The notes: a model not told the origin generated them from the letters alone. Positions 9,021 to 18,275 are shown, counted from the first letter of the stretch. The stretch: DNA of 64,000 bases from Oscillatoriales cyanobacterium (GCA_004292955.1 RDXX01000012.1:1-64000), one strand, 5' to 3'. Numbers and translations: made by a program.

Positions 9021-10487
9021 ATGGCGCAAGTTGTATTAGAAAATATCTACAAAAGTTTTCCCCTCCGCCAAGGAGAACAGGAAAAAGTAGCAAACAACGT
9101 CGCAGAAAGTGTCTCAACAGAGACTCCTAGCTCTTCGTCTAACACTGTTTTGCGGCGGATTAACCTGACCGTCCTCGACGGGGAATTCATGGTGTTGGTG
9201 GGGCCTTCGGGCTGCGGAAAAAGCACTTTGCTGCGATCGATCGCAGGTTTGGAAGTTTTGACAGCCGGCAATATCTGGATTGGCGATCGGCTCGTTAATG
9301 ATTTACCTCCAAAAGACCGAGATATCGCTATGGTGTTTCAAAATTATGCTCTCTATCCTCACTTAACAGTCTACGATAATCTCGCCTTTGGATTGCGCCG
9401 CTCACAGAAGGAAGAAGTCCGAGGGAAGTCGGAAGAAGGCCTTTCGGCTTCGCTAAAGGTAAAAAGAGGGAAGAGAGAAGAGGGAAGAGGGAAGAGGGAA
9501 GAGGGAAGAAGGAATGAGGAAGCAGAGACAGTGACAGTGACAGAAAAAGGAAGAAGGGAGAAGGTAGAACTAATCAGGAATAAGATAGAAGAGGCGATCG
9601 ATTATTTAGCTTCTAATACTGTAAGCAAAGAGCGAATATATACTTTAGGGGAGGACTTTTTAGTGGGAGCAACTCGCAAGCTTCCTCCGGGTTTGCGCTA
9701 TTTGTCGGAACGGGAAAAGGCGGTAGGAGAAAGAGTTAGGGCGGTTGCTCAATTATTGCAAATAGAACCGCTTTTAAATCGCTTGCCGAAACAACTTTCG
9801 GGAGGACAAAAGCAGCGGGTGGCTTTGGGTAGGGCGATGGCTCGAAATCCTGAAGTGTTTTTGATGGACGAACCGCTATCGAATCTTGATGCGAAGTTGA
9901 GGGCGGAAACTCGATCGCAAATTGTGCAGTTGCAGCGGCAGTTGGGCACTACCACTATTTATGTGACTCACGACCAAACTGAGGCGATGACTATGGGCGA
10001 TCGCATTGCGATTATGAATGCTGGCCAGCTTCAGCAAGTCGCTAAGCCTCTAGAGCTTTACAACAAGCCAGCTAATCTATTTGTGGCTGAGTTTATCGGT
10101 TCTCCGCCGATGAATTTTTTGCCCGTGCAGTTTACCGCGCCGCTGTTGATTTCTCACCCGCAGTTTCGCTTTACTTTACCCGATATTTGGGCGAAAAATC
10201 TACAAAAATATGACGGGCGAGGACTGATTTTGGGCATTCGCCCGGAACATCTCAGCATTAACCCTCCTGCTACCAAAAATTTGTCGGTACAAGTGGAAAT
10301 TGTGGAGGCTTTGGGACACGAAACTTATTTGCGGGTGTGTTTGACTGACGATCGGGCTGTGCGGATGCAGGTGCGGGTGCCTCCCGAGCGATCGATCCGT
10401 GTTGGCGAGGAGCTTTGGCTGGCGATCGCCCATGACAAAATTCACTTGTTCGATCCTGATACCGAATTGGCGATTTTTCCTCGGTAG
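9021..10487 (+). CDS. ABC transporter ATP-binding protein, MalK/UgpC type, with an internal repeat-derived insert
   Basis: 488 residues from the ATG at 9021. Walker A (GPSGCGKST), Q-loop (MVFQNYALYPHLTVYDNLAFGLR), signature (LSGGQKQRVALGRA), Walker B (VFLMDEPLSNLDAKLR) and H-loop (IYVTHDQTEAMTMGD) are all intact, followed by an OB-fold C-terminal domain (LGIRPEHL) typical of sugar and glycerol-3-phosphate importers. The normal family size is about 360-380. The excess lies between the Q-loop helix and the signature: residues about 132-220 include runs of KREEGRGK encoded by GGGAAGAGG repeats and a helical segment (IRNKIEEAIDYL). No permease or binding-protein gene is adjacent, as is usual for a shared MalK-type ATPase. 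Confidence 0.92.
   Translation: MAQVVLENIYKSFPLRQGEQEKVANNVAESVSTETPSSSSNTVLRRINLTVLDGEFMVLVGPSGCGKSTLLRSIAGLEVLTAGNIWIGDRLVNDLPPKDRDIAMVFQNYALYPHLTVYDNLAFGLRRSQKEEVRGKSEEGLSASLKVKRGKREEGRGKREEGRRNEEAETVTVTEKGRREKVELIRNKIEEAIDYLASNTVSKERIYTLGEDFLVGATRKLPPGLRYLSEREKAVGERVRAVAQLLQIEPLLNRLPKQLSGGQKQRVALGRAMARNPEVFLMDEPLSNLDAKLRAETRSQIVQLQRQLGTTTIYVTHDQTEAMTMGDRIAIMNAGQLQQVAKPLELYNKPANLFVAEFIGSPPMNFLPVQFTAPLLISHPQFRFTLPDIWAKNLQKYDGRGLILGIRPEHLSINPPATKNLSVQVEIVEALGHETYLRVCLTDDRAVRMQVRVPPERSIRVGEELWLAIAHDKIHLFDPDTELAIFPR
9460..9515 (+). repeat. GGGAAGAGG repeat run inside the ABC ATPase gene
   Basis: Five to six units of GGGAAGA/GGGAAGAGG lie in frame within the coding sequence. Matching runs occur between genes at 8952-8994, 49752-49793 and 54458-54536, so this looks like an intergenic repeat family that has entered a gene. 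Confidence 0.8.
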
Positions 10488-10497
10488 GAAACAGGAG

Positions 10498-10515
10498 AAA
10501 GGTCGATCGACCTTT
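10498..10515. terminator. Palindrome downstream of ABC ATPase (possible terminator)
   Basis: Perfect 18-bp palindrome AAAGGTCGATCGACCTTT beginning 11 nt after the stop codon. It has no following T tract, so termination is only a possibility. Confidence 0.4.
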
Positions 10516-10540
10516 GCGATCGATATCACGCATCACAAAC

Positions 10541-10569
10541 TTGCATTTTTTTCAAGTAACTGTTATATT
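10541..10569 (+). promoter_or_regulatory. Promoter of the Hlip gene
   Basis: TTGCAT (10541-10546) and TATATT (10564-10569) are separated by exactly 17 bp and lie about 45 bp before the Hlip start codon. This matches a sigma-70 type promoter with one mismatch in each box. Confidence 0.55.
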
Positions 10570-10613
10570 AATTAACATGAGCCTTACAAAAGTTAATGAA
10601 GGGAGTTCGCACT

Positions 10614-10766
10614 ATGCAAGAACAAAAACGCAACGCTTGGAACTGGGGCTTCAGCGCAGGTGCTGAAAATTGGAACGGTCGTTTAGCAATGATTGGTTTC
10701 TCTGCCGCTGTCATCATTGAATTGGTTTCCGGTCAAGGCGTGCTGCACTTCTGGGGCCTGATCTAA
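10614..10766 (+). CDS. High-light-inducible protein (Hlip), one-helix CAB-like
   Basis: 50 residues. A single membrane helix carries the chlorophyll-binding motif ENWNGRLAMIGF (residues 18-29), followed by SAAVIIELVSGQGVLHFWGL. Hlips bind chlorophyll and carotenoid in the thylakoid membrane, quench excess energy and help in photosystem II assembly and chlorophyll recycling. A GGGAG ribosome binding site precedes the ATG. The gene is monocistronic, between a 17-bp-spaced promoter and a hairpin terminator. The family is certain from the motif; which Hlip paralogue it is cannot be said. Confidence 0.93.
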   Translation: MQEQKRNAWNWGFSAGAENWNGRLAMIGFSAAVIIELVSGQGVLHFWGLI

Positions 10767-10800
10767 TTTTCTAGTTAAAACTTTTCAGACACTGCAAAGC

Positions 10801-10832
10801 TTGGGAGTTCTTTTGGGGACTCCCAAAATTTT
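10801..10832 (+). terminator. Terminator of the Hlip gene
   Basis: Stem TTGGGAGT (10801-10808) with ACTCCCAA (10819-10826), 10-nt loop, then AATTTT. It lies 34 nt after the stop codon. Confidence 0.75.
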
Positions 10833-10933
10833 GCCCGTGCGTTTTTAGCAGCGCAATTTTTGCAGGAGAATTTACCCGCAGCAAATAGCTAATTGCCGTC
10901 GTGCATTGAGCAGTACAATGTTTAACAGCGATC

Positions 10934-10970
10934 GCTCTTTTTGGGGTAGGGGGTTCCACCCCAAAAGAGC
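10934..10970. terminator. Strong hairpin downstream of the sigma factor gene
   Basis: GCTCTTTTTGGGGT pairs with ACCCCAAAAGAGC around a short loop, 34 bp past the sigma gene stop. On the minus strand it would end the sigma transcript, but the T tract is weak, so a processing or attenuating structure is possible. Confidence 0.5.
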
Positions 10971-11004
10971 AAATCACTCTTTTGGGTGATGCGAGACAAA
11001 TGCT

Positions 11005-12174
11005 CTAGCGGATATATTCTTTTAAGATGCTGTTACGGTTGGGATGGCGCAATTTCCGCAGGGCTTTAGCCTCGATTTGGCGAATCCTCTCGCGAGTGAC
11101 GTTAAAGATTTGACCAATTTCCTCCAAGGTCTTCATCCGTCCGTCATCTAAGCCGTAACGCAGCCTCAGTACATCCCGTTCTCGGGGGCTGAGAGTGTCC
11201 AAAACGCTTTCCAAATCTTCCCTGAGCAAGTTCTTTGAGACTTGATCTTCTGGCGTTTCCCCGTCAGATTCAATAAAGTCTCCCAGACGCGAGTCTTCCT
11301 CTTTGCCGATCGGAGTTTCTAAAGAAATTGGCAACTGTGCGGATTTAGCAATAAAGCGCAACTTCTCGATGGTCATCTCCATCTTGGTGGCGATTTCTTC
11401 TTCCGTAGGCTTGCGGCCCATTTCCTGAGAAAGCAGCTTGGTAGTTTTTTTGATCCGCGAGATGGTTTCGTAAAGGTGAACCGGGAGGCGGATAGTCCGG
11501 GATTGATCGGCGATTGCTCTGGTGATGGCTTGACGTATCCACCAAGTTGCGTAGGTGGAAAATTTGTAGCCTTTTTCGTGGTCGAATTTTTCAGCAGCCC
11601 GGATTAGACCCAAAGAGCCTTCTTGAATCAAATCTTGGAAAGACAAACCGCGATTCATGTACTTTTTGGCGATCGACACCACCAAACGCAGGTTTGATTG
11701 CACCATCTTCTCCTTGGCGCGCCTACCAACGTGGAGTCGGTGACGGAATGCAGGTAGTGCCATGTCTACAGCAGTAGCCCATTCGTTGTCTTTAGGTTCG
11801 CGGTCTAACTCTTCGAGCAATTGTTCTCGAACTCGCTCCAATTCCAGCAAATCTGCAATCTTGCGGGCGAGTTCAATCTCTTCGTCTGCTCGCAACAGTC
11901 GAATCCGACCGATTTCTTGCAGGTAGAGACGAATAGAGTCTTCTGTATAATGCTTTTTCTTTGCCTGAGCCCGACGGCGGGCTTTCGCGCCTTTGCCAGC
12001 TTTAGTGTCGTCCTCCTCAGACGGGTTGTCTAGAAAATCTTCTCGATCGTCTTCTTCGTCGATAAAGAGTTCCAACTCGCTCTCAGGTAGAACGCTTTCG
12101 GCGTTCCTCAGCAACTCGATAGTTTCCATTTTGGGTGTAATTTTGGTTTCGAGTACGGTGTTAGCCTGGATCAT
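11005..12174 (-). CDS. rpoD: Principal RNA polymerase sigma factor (group 1, SigA/RpoD)
   Basis: 389 residues. An acidic N-terminus ([14 protein letters not shown]) and a basic stretch precede region 1.2-2.1 ([16 protein letters not shown]), region 2.3-2.4 ([20 protein letters not shown]), region 3 ([20 protein letters not shown]) and region 4.2 ([20 protein letters not shown]), ending [17 protein letters not shown]. This sigma recruits core polymerase to vegetative promoters. The size, the acidic leader and the exact region 2.4/4.2 match the cyanobacterial principal sigma rather than group 2 paralogues, though that distinction is by pattern recognition. AGGAAGG precedes the ATG. The gene has an unusually long gene-free region upstream. 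Confidence 0.93.
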   Translation of the reverse strand: MIQANTVLETKITPKMETIELLRNAESVLPESELELFIDEEDDREDFLDNPSEEDDTKAGKGAKARRRAQAKKKHYTEDSIRLYLQEIGRIRLLRADEEIELARKIADLLELERVREQLLEELDREPKDNEWATAVDMALPAFRHRLHVGRRAKEKMVQSNLRLVVSIAKKYMNRGLSFQDLIQEGSLGLIRAAEKFDHEKGYKFSTYATWWIRQAITRAIADQSRTIRLPVHLYETISRIKKTTKLLSQEMGRKPTEEEIATKMEMTIEKLRFIAKSAQLPISLETPIGKEEDSRLGDFIESDGETPEDQVSKNLLREDLESVLDTLSPRERDVLRLRYGLDDGRMKTLEEIGQIFNVTRERIRQIEAKALRKLRHPNRNSILKEYIR

Positions 12175-12719
12175 GCCGCCTTCCTCATGCTCCTGAATTA
12201 AAGAATAAATAACAGTGGAATAGTGTCTGTTTGTAGTTTAGACAAGTTAGCCAGTATTGACATTCCCGCAGGAAGAAATCGTGGAATTTTCGGTCTGCTA
12301 AGTGAAGCAGTAACCGAAACCGCACCAATTTTATGAGTCAAAGTTCGAGCTCTGGGAAAGAAGTAGCCAGCGCATTCACTCGATCGCCGACTTTAACGTC
12401 GCAACCTCGGATTGAGCGTGCGGCTTTTTCTTGTTTGGGCTAGTTAACGCATCGTCTGCGATACCTGACCCAGAAAAGCAAACCCGGAGATGCGATCGCA
12501 CCTCAAAAAATACTGGCTTTTTTACTCGGCACTTCGATGTTTTACCCGTACAAGTTTTCTGGCACGGAACCCTCTAACTTTTCTGTTATGGGTGTCCAAC
12601 TTTTGATTTGCTTGCTGCTTTCACTCTGGTCGTCAGACATCACAGTTGCACGGCAAATTTTCGCCACCTTGGATGCGGGTCTGCTGCCTCAAATGTAACA
12701 GCAGAGAGTCGAAGCACCA

Positions 12720-12975
12720 AACTGTGAGAATCGGATCTTGGAAAGACCCTTACGATTGTAGCCGTTCTCACAAAAAATGGAAGTTGTTTTCCGTTTTTTG
12801 TCAAGAACCTAGAAAACTTTGTCAGCTTAGCTTGACAATACTGACTCATGTCTGGCTCAGCTAAATCCTGAGAACGGCCCGGAAAAACTTGGGCGCGATC
12901 GAACGGCGCTGTTTTGTGTGGATATCTGGGTTAAAGGCTGCGGCGCAGTCTGCCAGAGAGTTAGCAGACAATTTT
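12720..12975 (+). ncRNA. Candidate structured RNA with terminator-like end
   Basis: GCCGTTCTCA (12761-12770) and TGAGAACGGC (12869-12878) are perfect complements 98 nt apart and enclose a hairpin TTGTCAGCTTAGCTTGACAA. Downstream, GTCTGC (12948-12953) pairs with GCAGAC (12964-12969) and is followed by AATTTTTG, a typical intrinsic terminator. This is what a small RNA gene would look like, but no promoter was identified and I recognise no known family. Confidence 0.35.
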
Positions 12976-13089
12976 TGACTTGCCGGAATTGAGACCAATA
13001 CAATCCGTGTAGATGCACCCATCTTTACCCTGTTTCCCTGAATTGAATCATACGCAATCTGCGATTGAATAAAGCTTGTGAGCTTTAGT

Positions 13090-13180
13090 TGTAAGTCGGC
13101 AACTCTCTCATGAGAGACCGACGATCGCCCCCAATGAAGCGTTGCGGGTTTAGTAGTGCAACAGGGGCTTTCTTTGTTAA
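13090..13180 (+). ncRNA. Second candidate structured RNA / tandem hairpins
   Basis: Two adjacent stems: GTCGG...CCGAC enclosing CTCTCATGAGAG, then GCCCC...GGGGC enclosing GTTGC...GCAAC (about 13128-13170), followed by TTTCTTTGTT. The arrangement could be the end of a leader or a small RNA. No family is recognised. Confidence 0.3.
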
Positions 13181-14049
13181 GTTAGCTCAATTTTGAAAAA
13201 TTGGGGCTGCTTTTGACATTACATCACATTAAGTTCGTAACGTCACATTCTCATTTAAGCTTGTCTGTGAGCTTTGCGGTCTCAGAGATAACAGCCAGAA
13301 TGAGAAAGTTTGCTAAGAGTTCGCTCCTGCGGTAATTGTTACGCTGCGAACTGTTCGGGGATTGCTTGTCTCTCTAGCTAATATCTACATTCATTTTAAT
13401 CTCAGAAACAACTTAAGTCCAATATTACTAAGTTTACCTCGATCTCGCCGAGGCAGATCTTCCTCACGGGCGATCGCCTCCATGGCGACACTTGATGGAT
13501 TTGAGAAACTCCAAGCTCTCTTGAGAGGAGCTAGCCGTTCAACCGACACCTGTTCCCTCAAAAAATGCGATGGTAGACCCGCGATCCCAACCATCATGGT
13601 ATAGCTGATTCCATCGAAAATCTCAAATCGAAAATTGTCTGACCTGATTGTTGAAAAGACGTGCAACTTTATACTTAATTAAAAAATATCCGCTGCAATA
13701 TAAAGACGCGATGAACCTTTTCTCCGCAATACTAAGTAATATTACGGGACGACCTGCTGTATTTAAAACCAACTCATGCTATTTTAGATGCAAGATTGGG
13801 GATTGGGCATGGGGAATGATTCATGGGATCGGGACTAGGATCTGACAAAACAGTTGTCTTCTGTTGGAAAACAGGGAGCGGCAAAACCAGACTCAGGCTT
13901 AAGTATAAAGGTTGGTGGCAAGGACAAAAAATTTGCCGCCATCATTATCCTATTAAAAACAACTGTGCAACCGATCGCGATCGCCACTCCTGTTGGGCAC
14001 TCAATCACCGCTTGGCGACTCCAAACCTCCGACAACCGCGATCGAATAA

Positions 14050-17000
14050 TTAAACTGCCTCAACTGCACGATAATAAAAAGCTTCAAGGGCTGCGACGCA
14101 AGTTTTATCGCCGTACAGACGCCCTTGTCTTTGCAAAATTCGATCGGCAATACTCTGCCTCCATTCCGATTCTAAGCCCAGCCTCACAGCTATTTTTACG
14201 TATTCTGCTGCGGTTTGAGCAACTGTTTCGGTGACTCCGAGCATTTCCAAAATCCCAGAGGAATGGCGGCCCCGCATAAATTCTCCCGGACAAGTGACAA
14301 TTGGTAAATTGCACGCGATCGCTTCCAAAGTCGTGTGACCTCCAGACCAACCGAAACTGTCGAGAAAAACATCAGACAAAAGTTGAAGATTCCAATAAGC
14401 TTTCTCATCCATTTTAGGTAAAATCGCGCAAAAATCAGCGCTATCCAAACCGTACTTAGCAAAAGTCCGCTGGAGGCGCTGCTGAAACAGTTTACCAATA
14501 TCAACATTCGGACGTGATATAAAGGCAAACTGAGCTTGAGGAACCTGTCGGGCAATTTCCGCGAATATGTAGTCGTGCTGCGGCAGGTATTTGCAGAGAG
14601 TTTGACAGCAGAGATAAACAACAGCCCCCTCCCGCAGGCAAAAATTTGCACGAGTGGCCGTTGTGCTAGGAATCGTGGGCTGCGGGTAAGAAATGCCAAT
14701 ATTCGGCAAGCGAATTAATTTTTCGGAATAGTGCAAAACAGCATTTTCCGGTTCCATCAAGTCGCTGGAGAGGAAGTAATCGACGGTGGGCAATCCTGAA
14801 GTCACCGGATGCGCCCAGGAGGTACACTGAATGGGAGCAAGGCGCAAGGCTGCAAGTTGAGTCATTTGCGGTTGCAGCCCAATATCGAGGAAAACCAGTA
14901 CGTGTAATTGGTCAGCAATAATTTGTTGGCAGATTAATTCTAAGTTGCCGGGGATGTAGTGAAAAGTATCGCTGTAAAATCGGAACTGTTGAGTAAAGTT
15001 GTCTTGCGTCTCGGTAATTTGATAGCAATATACTTCAAATTCGCTGCTGCTGTGTTGCAGCCAGCCGAGGGTTAATTTGCCGACTGTATGTCCCCACAAG
15101 CAACCAGATATGTAGCCGATGCGAATTTTTCCGGTTTTGCTGGGGGGAGGTAGCGGTAAATCCTTTACCCACTGCGGGTAGTTAGCAGCCATGACTTTGC
15201 GAACAAATTGCCCGTACTGTTTCTGGATATCTAAGTCGTTGCCGCCTTGGTAAGCTAGAAAGAAGTTGGTGTGCTGACTGATAATTGTTAAGGCTTTTTG
15301 TTGGCCTGCATCTGTATCGAGGCTGGTTTGTTGAATTAACAGTTTGATTCCCGTCTCGAACCGATCGCGATAAACAGCTATTTCCTCTACACTTTGATAA
15401 ATCACCGGCAGAATTAAATACTGTCCCGGATTAAAAAAGCTGTCTTCGGGAAATAAACTCGACGCATCGGTCGCAATTGCGATCGCTTCTGAATTTCTCC
15501 CGGATGCTACCAAAGCCAAGACTAAATTGCGGTAAAGACTGGCGTCTGCTGGATAAAGCTCGATCGCCTCCCGGCAAACTTGAATGGCGGCTGCATATTC
15601 CTCTAAATGTTGGTAACACTCAGCCAAATTCAAGTATAATTGAAGGTCGCCTGTTTGAACTTCTAAAAATTTCCTGTACTCGATAACGGCTTGTTGATAT
15701 TCACCGCGCCCATAGCAATCGTTGCCAAAATAAAGGTATGCTTGAATTGGGTCATTTTTGAGACGGCGGGCAAAGTCGAGATTGGCGACAACTTCAGCAG
15801 CATCGGGCTGCAATTGCAGGGCAGTTTCGTAAAGCTCGATCGCGCGATCGACTTCTGTTTTCGACAGTAGCAAGTTTCCCAGATTCAGATAGCTGCCAAA
15901 ATGAGCGGGATTAAGTGCGATCGCTTGACGGTAAATTGACTCAGCTCGATCGACATCGCCGATTTGTCCTAAAATATTGCCTAAATTATTATAAGCATCA
16001 ATGCAGTTGGGTTCGAGGGCGATCGCCTCTCGATAAGCTCTTACGGCACCGATAACATCCCCGGTTTTTTCCAACACCAAGCCCAAGCTGTAATGAGCGC
16101 CAGCTACGGAGGAATCCACCGCCAAACATTCGCTCAGCAGATCTTGCGCTTCTCGATACCGCTCTGTGGCATAATAAAGTGTACCGAGGTTTTGCCAAGC
16201 ATCTACTTGATTTGGATCGTACTGCAAAACCTGCTTGTACTTCTCCTCTGCTGCTATAAATTTTCCGGCTTGGTGCAGGTTTAAAGCTTGACTGTACAGC
16301 TCTGCGGTGATTTTTTTTCGATCGGATTGCTGCAAATCGTAAATTGATTGAATCGCAGCTCGACTGCCCAATTGCTGAAAAGTTGACCACTCGTAATTGC
16401 CGGATGTATTGACATCCCAACTAAAAACCTGCAAGCCATTCCAAGCATCGCTAAATTCAGGTGCAGAAAAATCAAATAGCAGTTGGCATTGAGGGTGGGC
16501 GGCGATAAAATCCCAGTTGGCTTGACGCGGAGTCTCCCAATTGCTATTGCTGACGACAATCAGTGCCGAGTCTGCTAAAAAAGGTTTGGATAAAAGTAAA
16601 GCTAGTAAGTGCGATCGATAATCGTGAGCGGCATCATAAAACAATACACCAATGCGATCGGCAGATTGCATTTCCCGCAAATCCCAGAAAAATTCCTCAA
16701 AATTTTGATTGCAAAAGAAAACTTGTTCCGATATATTAAAGTTGGCTAGGTTTTCTCCTAAATTATCGCTGCTGTCGCCAAAAGTATCAAATTCCGAAAA
16801 GTCATCAACGACACAAGCGGTTATTTGTGAATGATTTAGCAGCGTACCGATTAAGCTGCCGCCTTGAAAGCAGCCGATTTCGCAGTAGATTTCTTCGGGA
16901 GACATACATTCGACAGCAAAATTTAGCAACTGCATTGCATTGGCTGTCGTTGTGGTTTGCAGAGAGTTGATTATTTGCTGAAATTGACTGGATTTTGGTT

Positions 17001-17067
17001 CGGCTTGCGGTGTCCCCCAGTTATTGTACAACTCGGATATGTGTTCGAGAAATGTTTGGTATTTCAT
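14050..17067 (-). CDS. Methyltransferase-like domain + TPR repeats + O-GlcNAc transferase-like (SPINDLY-type) domain
   Basis: 1005 residues with three parts. Residues about 1-230 resemble a class I SAM methyltransferase of the cephalosporin-hydroxylase/Methyltransf_24 sort (EEIYCEIGCFQGGSLIGTLL as the glycine-rich loop, VLFYDAAHDYRSHL as the acidic strand). Residues about 255-560 are TPR repeats (for example VDAWQNLGTLYYATERYREA). Residues about 645-1005 match the C-terminal catalytic region of O-GlcNAc transferase-like proteins (IRIGYISGCLWGHTVGKL, then DVFLDSFGWSGGHTTLEAIA and LPIVTCPGEFMRGRHSSGIL). It could modify proteins or surface glycans. It is followed by a permease and a family 2 glycosyltransferase on the same strand, separated by a repeat array. 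Confidence 0.85.
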   Translation of the reverse strand: MKYQTFLEHISELYNNWGTPQAEPKSSQFQQIINSLQTTTTANAMQLLNFAVECMSPEEIYCEIGCFQGGSLIGTLLNHSQITACVVDDFSEFDTFGDSSDNLGENLANFNISEQVFFCNQNFEEFFWDLREMQSADRIGVLFYDAAHDYRSHLLALLLSKPFLADSALIVVSNSNWETPRQANWDFIAAHPQCQLLFDFSAPEFSDAWNGLQVFSWDVNTSGNYEWSTFQQLGSRAAIQSIYDLQQSDRKKITAELYSQALNLHQAGKFIAAEEKYKQVLQYDPNQVDAWQNLGTLYYATERYREAQDLLSECLAVDSSVAGAHYSLGLVLEKTGDVIGAVRAYREAIALEPNCIDAYNNLGNILGQIGDVDRAESIYRQAIALNPAHFGSYLNLGNLLLSKTEVDRAIELYETALQLQPDAAEVVANLDFARRLKNDPIQAYLYFGNDCYGRGEYQQAVIEYRKFLEVQTGDLQLYLNLAECYQHLEEYAAAIQVCREAIELYPADASLYRNLVLALVASGRNSEAIAIATDASSLFPEDSFFNPGQYLILPVIYQSVEEIAVYRDRFETGIKLLIQQTSLDTDAGQQKALTIISQHTNFFLAYQGGNDLDIQKQYGQFVRKVMAANYPQWVKDLPLPPPSKTGKIRIGYISGCLWGHTVGKLTLGWLQHSSSEFEVYCYQITETQDNFTQQFRFYSDTFHYIPGNLELICQQIIADQLHVLVFLDIGLQPQMTQLAALRLAPIQCTSWAHPVTSGLPTVDYFLSSDLMEPENAVLHYSEKLIRLPNIGISYPQPTIPSTTATRANFCLREGAVVYLCCQTLCKYLPQHDYIFAEIARQVPQAQFAFISRPNVDIGKLFQQRLQRTFAKYGLDSADFCAILPKMDEKAYWNLQLLSDVFLDSFGWSGGHTTLEAIACNLPIVTCPGEFMRGRHSSGILEMLGVTETVAQTAAEYVKIAVRLGLESEWRQSIADRILQRQGRLYGDKTCVAALEAFYYRAVEAV

Positions 17068-17089
17068 CTTTTGCGTTTGCTTGTCAAAC

Positions 17090-17370
17090 AGTTCGTAGTC
17101 AGGACTTTAGTCCTCGGAAAAGAAAGGACTTAAGTCCGAACGATCAAACCTTTTTAGACTAGAGTATTGAGAAAGGCAAGGACTAAAGTCCTCACTACGA
17201 ACCTTTTTTAGGACTATAATTATAAGAGAAGAAAGGACTGAAGTCCTCACTACGAACCTTTTTTAGGACTATAATTATAAGAGAAGAAAGGACTGAAGTC
17301 CTCACTACGAACCTTTTTGTAGGACTGGAGTTATAAGAAAAGAAAGGACTGAAGTCCTCACTACGAACCA
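17090..17370. repeat. Tandem array of a 55-bp unit built on AGGACT-AGTCCT palindromes
   Basis: Four copies of a 55-56 bp unit (starts near 17180, 17235, 17290 and 17346), each carrying AAGGACTGAAGTCCTCACTA and then CGAACC. An outlying copy in the opposite sense begins at 17090. The same core GTTCGTAGTGAGGACTTTAG occurs at 20189-20306, 20417-20478, 23473-23604 and 57544-57612, so it is a dispersed REP-like family. The copies sit between genes only. Confidence 0.85.
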
Positions 17371-17380
17371 ATCTTTCCTA

Positions 17381-18265
17381 TTACTGCTGGTTCCGCAGCC
17401 GGGGATTGACAAATTCGTTCAATCCTTCTCCCACCAAAGACAGCCCAACAACCATTAAAGTCATTGCCAAACCGGGAAACAAAGCCGTCCACCAAATGCC
17501 CGTAGGTAGCGCATCTAAAGCTAAACGCAAATCGTGTCCCCATTCCGGAGTTTCTTCGGGAAGTCCCAAACCGAGAAATCCTAAGCCTCCTAATGTTAGA
17601 ATTGCATCGGCGGCGTTGAGCGCGAACAGCACCGGTACGCTCTGAATTACGTTGAGAAACAGGTAGCGCGACAACACTGTCCAAGTGTCTGCACCCATGG
17701 CGCGGGCGGCTTCGACAAATAATTCGGTTTTGACGCTGGCGGTGTGATTCCTGACGACGCGGTAGTATTGAGGGATGTAGGAAATGCTCAGGGCGATCGC
17801 AGCATTCAATACTCCTTTTCCCACGACAAATGCTAAAGTTAACGAAAGCAGCAATCCCGGCAACGTATAAATTGTATCCATTAAAAATAACAGCACGCGA
17901 TCGAGCTTGCCACCCAAATAACCGCTAACCAAACCCAGCGGCACGCCGATAAACAAACTCAACGCTGTGGCTAAAATCACCACTTGCCAAGCCGCCCGCG
18001 AAGCAAACAGCGTGCGCGAAAAAACATCGTAGCCGCTGCGGCTGGTACCGAACCAATAATTCGCCGACGGCGGTTCGTGAATCGGGTTAATCAAAGCATC
18101 GGTAGGATTTTGCAGCCATCCCCAACCTTGCATGACGGGAGATAAGGTTGCTACTATGATAAATAAGGCAGTTATTGCCAAACCCGCCCACATCATTTTC
18201 ATTGACAGGCTTGACGGTGAGGCAATGTTGAGAAATCGCGGTAATTGAACTTTGTTTAGTGTCAT
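17381..18265 (-). CDS. ABC transporter permease, DppC/OppC family
   Basis: 294 residues with an N-terminal membrane helix (MWAGLAITALFIIVATL), the DppC-type periplasmic segment (HEPPSANYWFGTSRSGYDVFSR) and five further membrane segments. The cytoplasmic EAA loop is clear (EAARAMGADTWTVLSRYLFLN). The family passes dipeptides, oligopeptides, nickel or similar solutes together with a DppB-type partner, two ATPases and a binding protein. None of these is next to it; the gene follows the glycosyltransferase gene by 10 bp, so the two are probably co-transcribed by proximity. The substrate cannot be read from the sequence. Confidence 0.9.
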   Translation of the reverse strand: MTLNKVQLPRFLNIASPSSLSMKMMWAGLAITALFIIVATLSPVMQGWGWLQNPTDALINPIHEPPSANYWFGTSRSGYDVFSRTLFASRAAWQVVILATALSLFIGVPLGLVSGYLGGKLDRVLLFLMDTIYTLPGLLLSLTLAFVVGKGVLNAAIALSISYIPQYYRVVRNHTASVKTELFVEAARAMGADTWTVLSRYLFLNVIQSVPVLFALNAADAILTLGGLGFLGLGLPEETPEWGHDLRLALDALPTGIWWTALFPGLAMTLMVVGLSLVGEGLNEFVNPRLRNQQ

Positions 18266-18275
18266 GTTTAGCCGT

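Larger units (their letters stand above)
12175..14049. other. 1.9-kb gene-free region upstream of the sigma gene, with structured segments
   Basis: Frames in this stretch are short, overlap each other and resemble nothing I know. It contains inverted repeats that could form RNA structures (see 12720-12975 and 13090-13180). The part next to 12174 should hold the sigma gene promoter; the rest, up to the 3' end of the next minus-strand gene at 14050, is unexplained. Confidence 0.55.

Noticed and set aside
12640-12864. Short frames on both strands in the spacer upstream of the sigma gene
   Set aside because: They overlap each other and the inverted repeats, have no ribosome binding site and resemble no protein.
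13854-14234. Plus-strand frame of 126 codons at the end of the OGT-like gene
   Set aside because: Half of it is the complement of the OGT-like coding sequence; no similarity and no good ribosome binding site.
17180-17370. 55-bp tandem units as a CRISPR array
   Set aside because: The part between palindromes is itself repeated, so there are no spacers.
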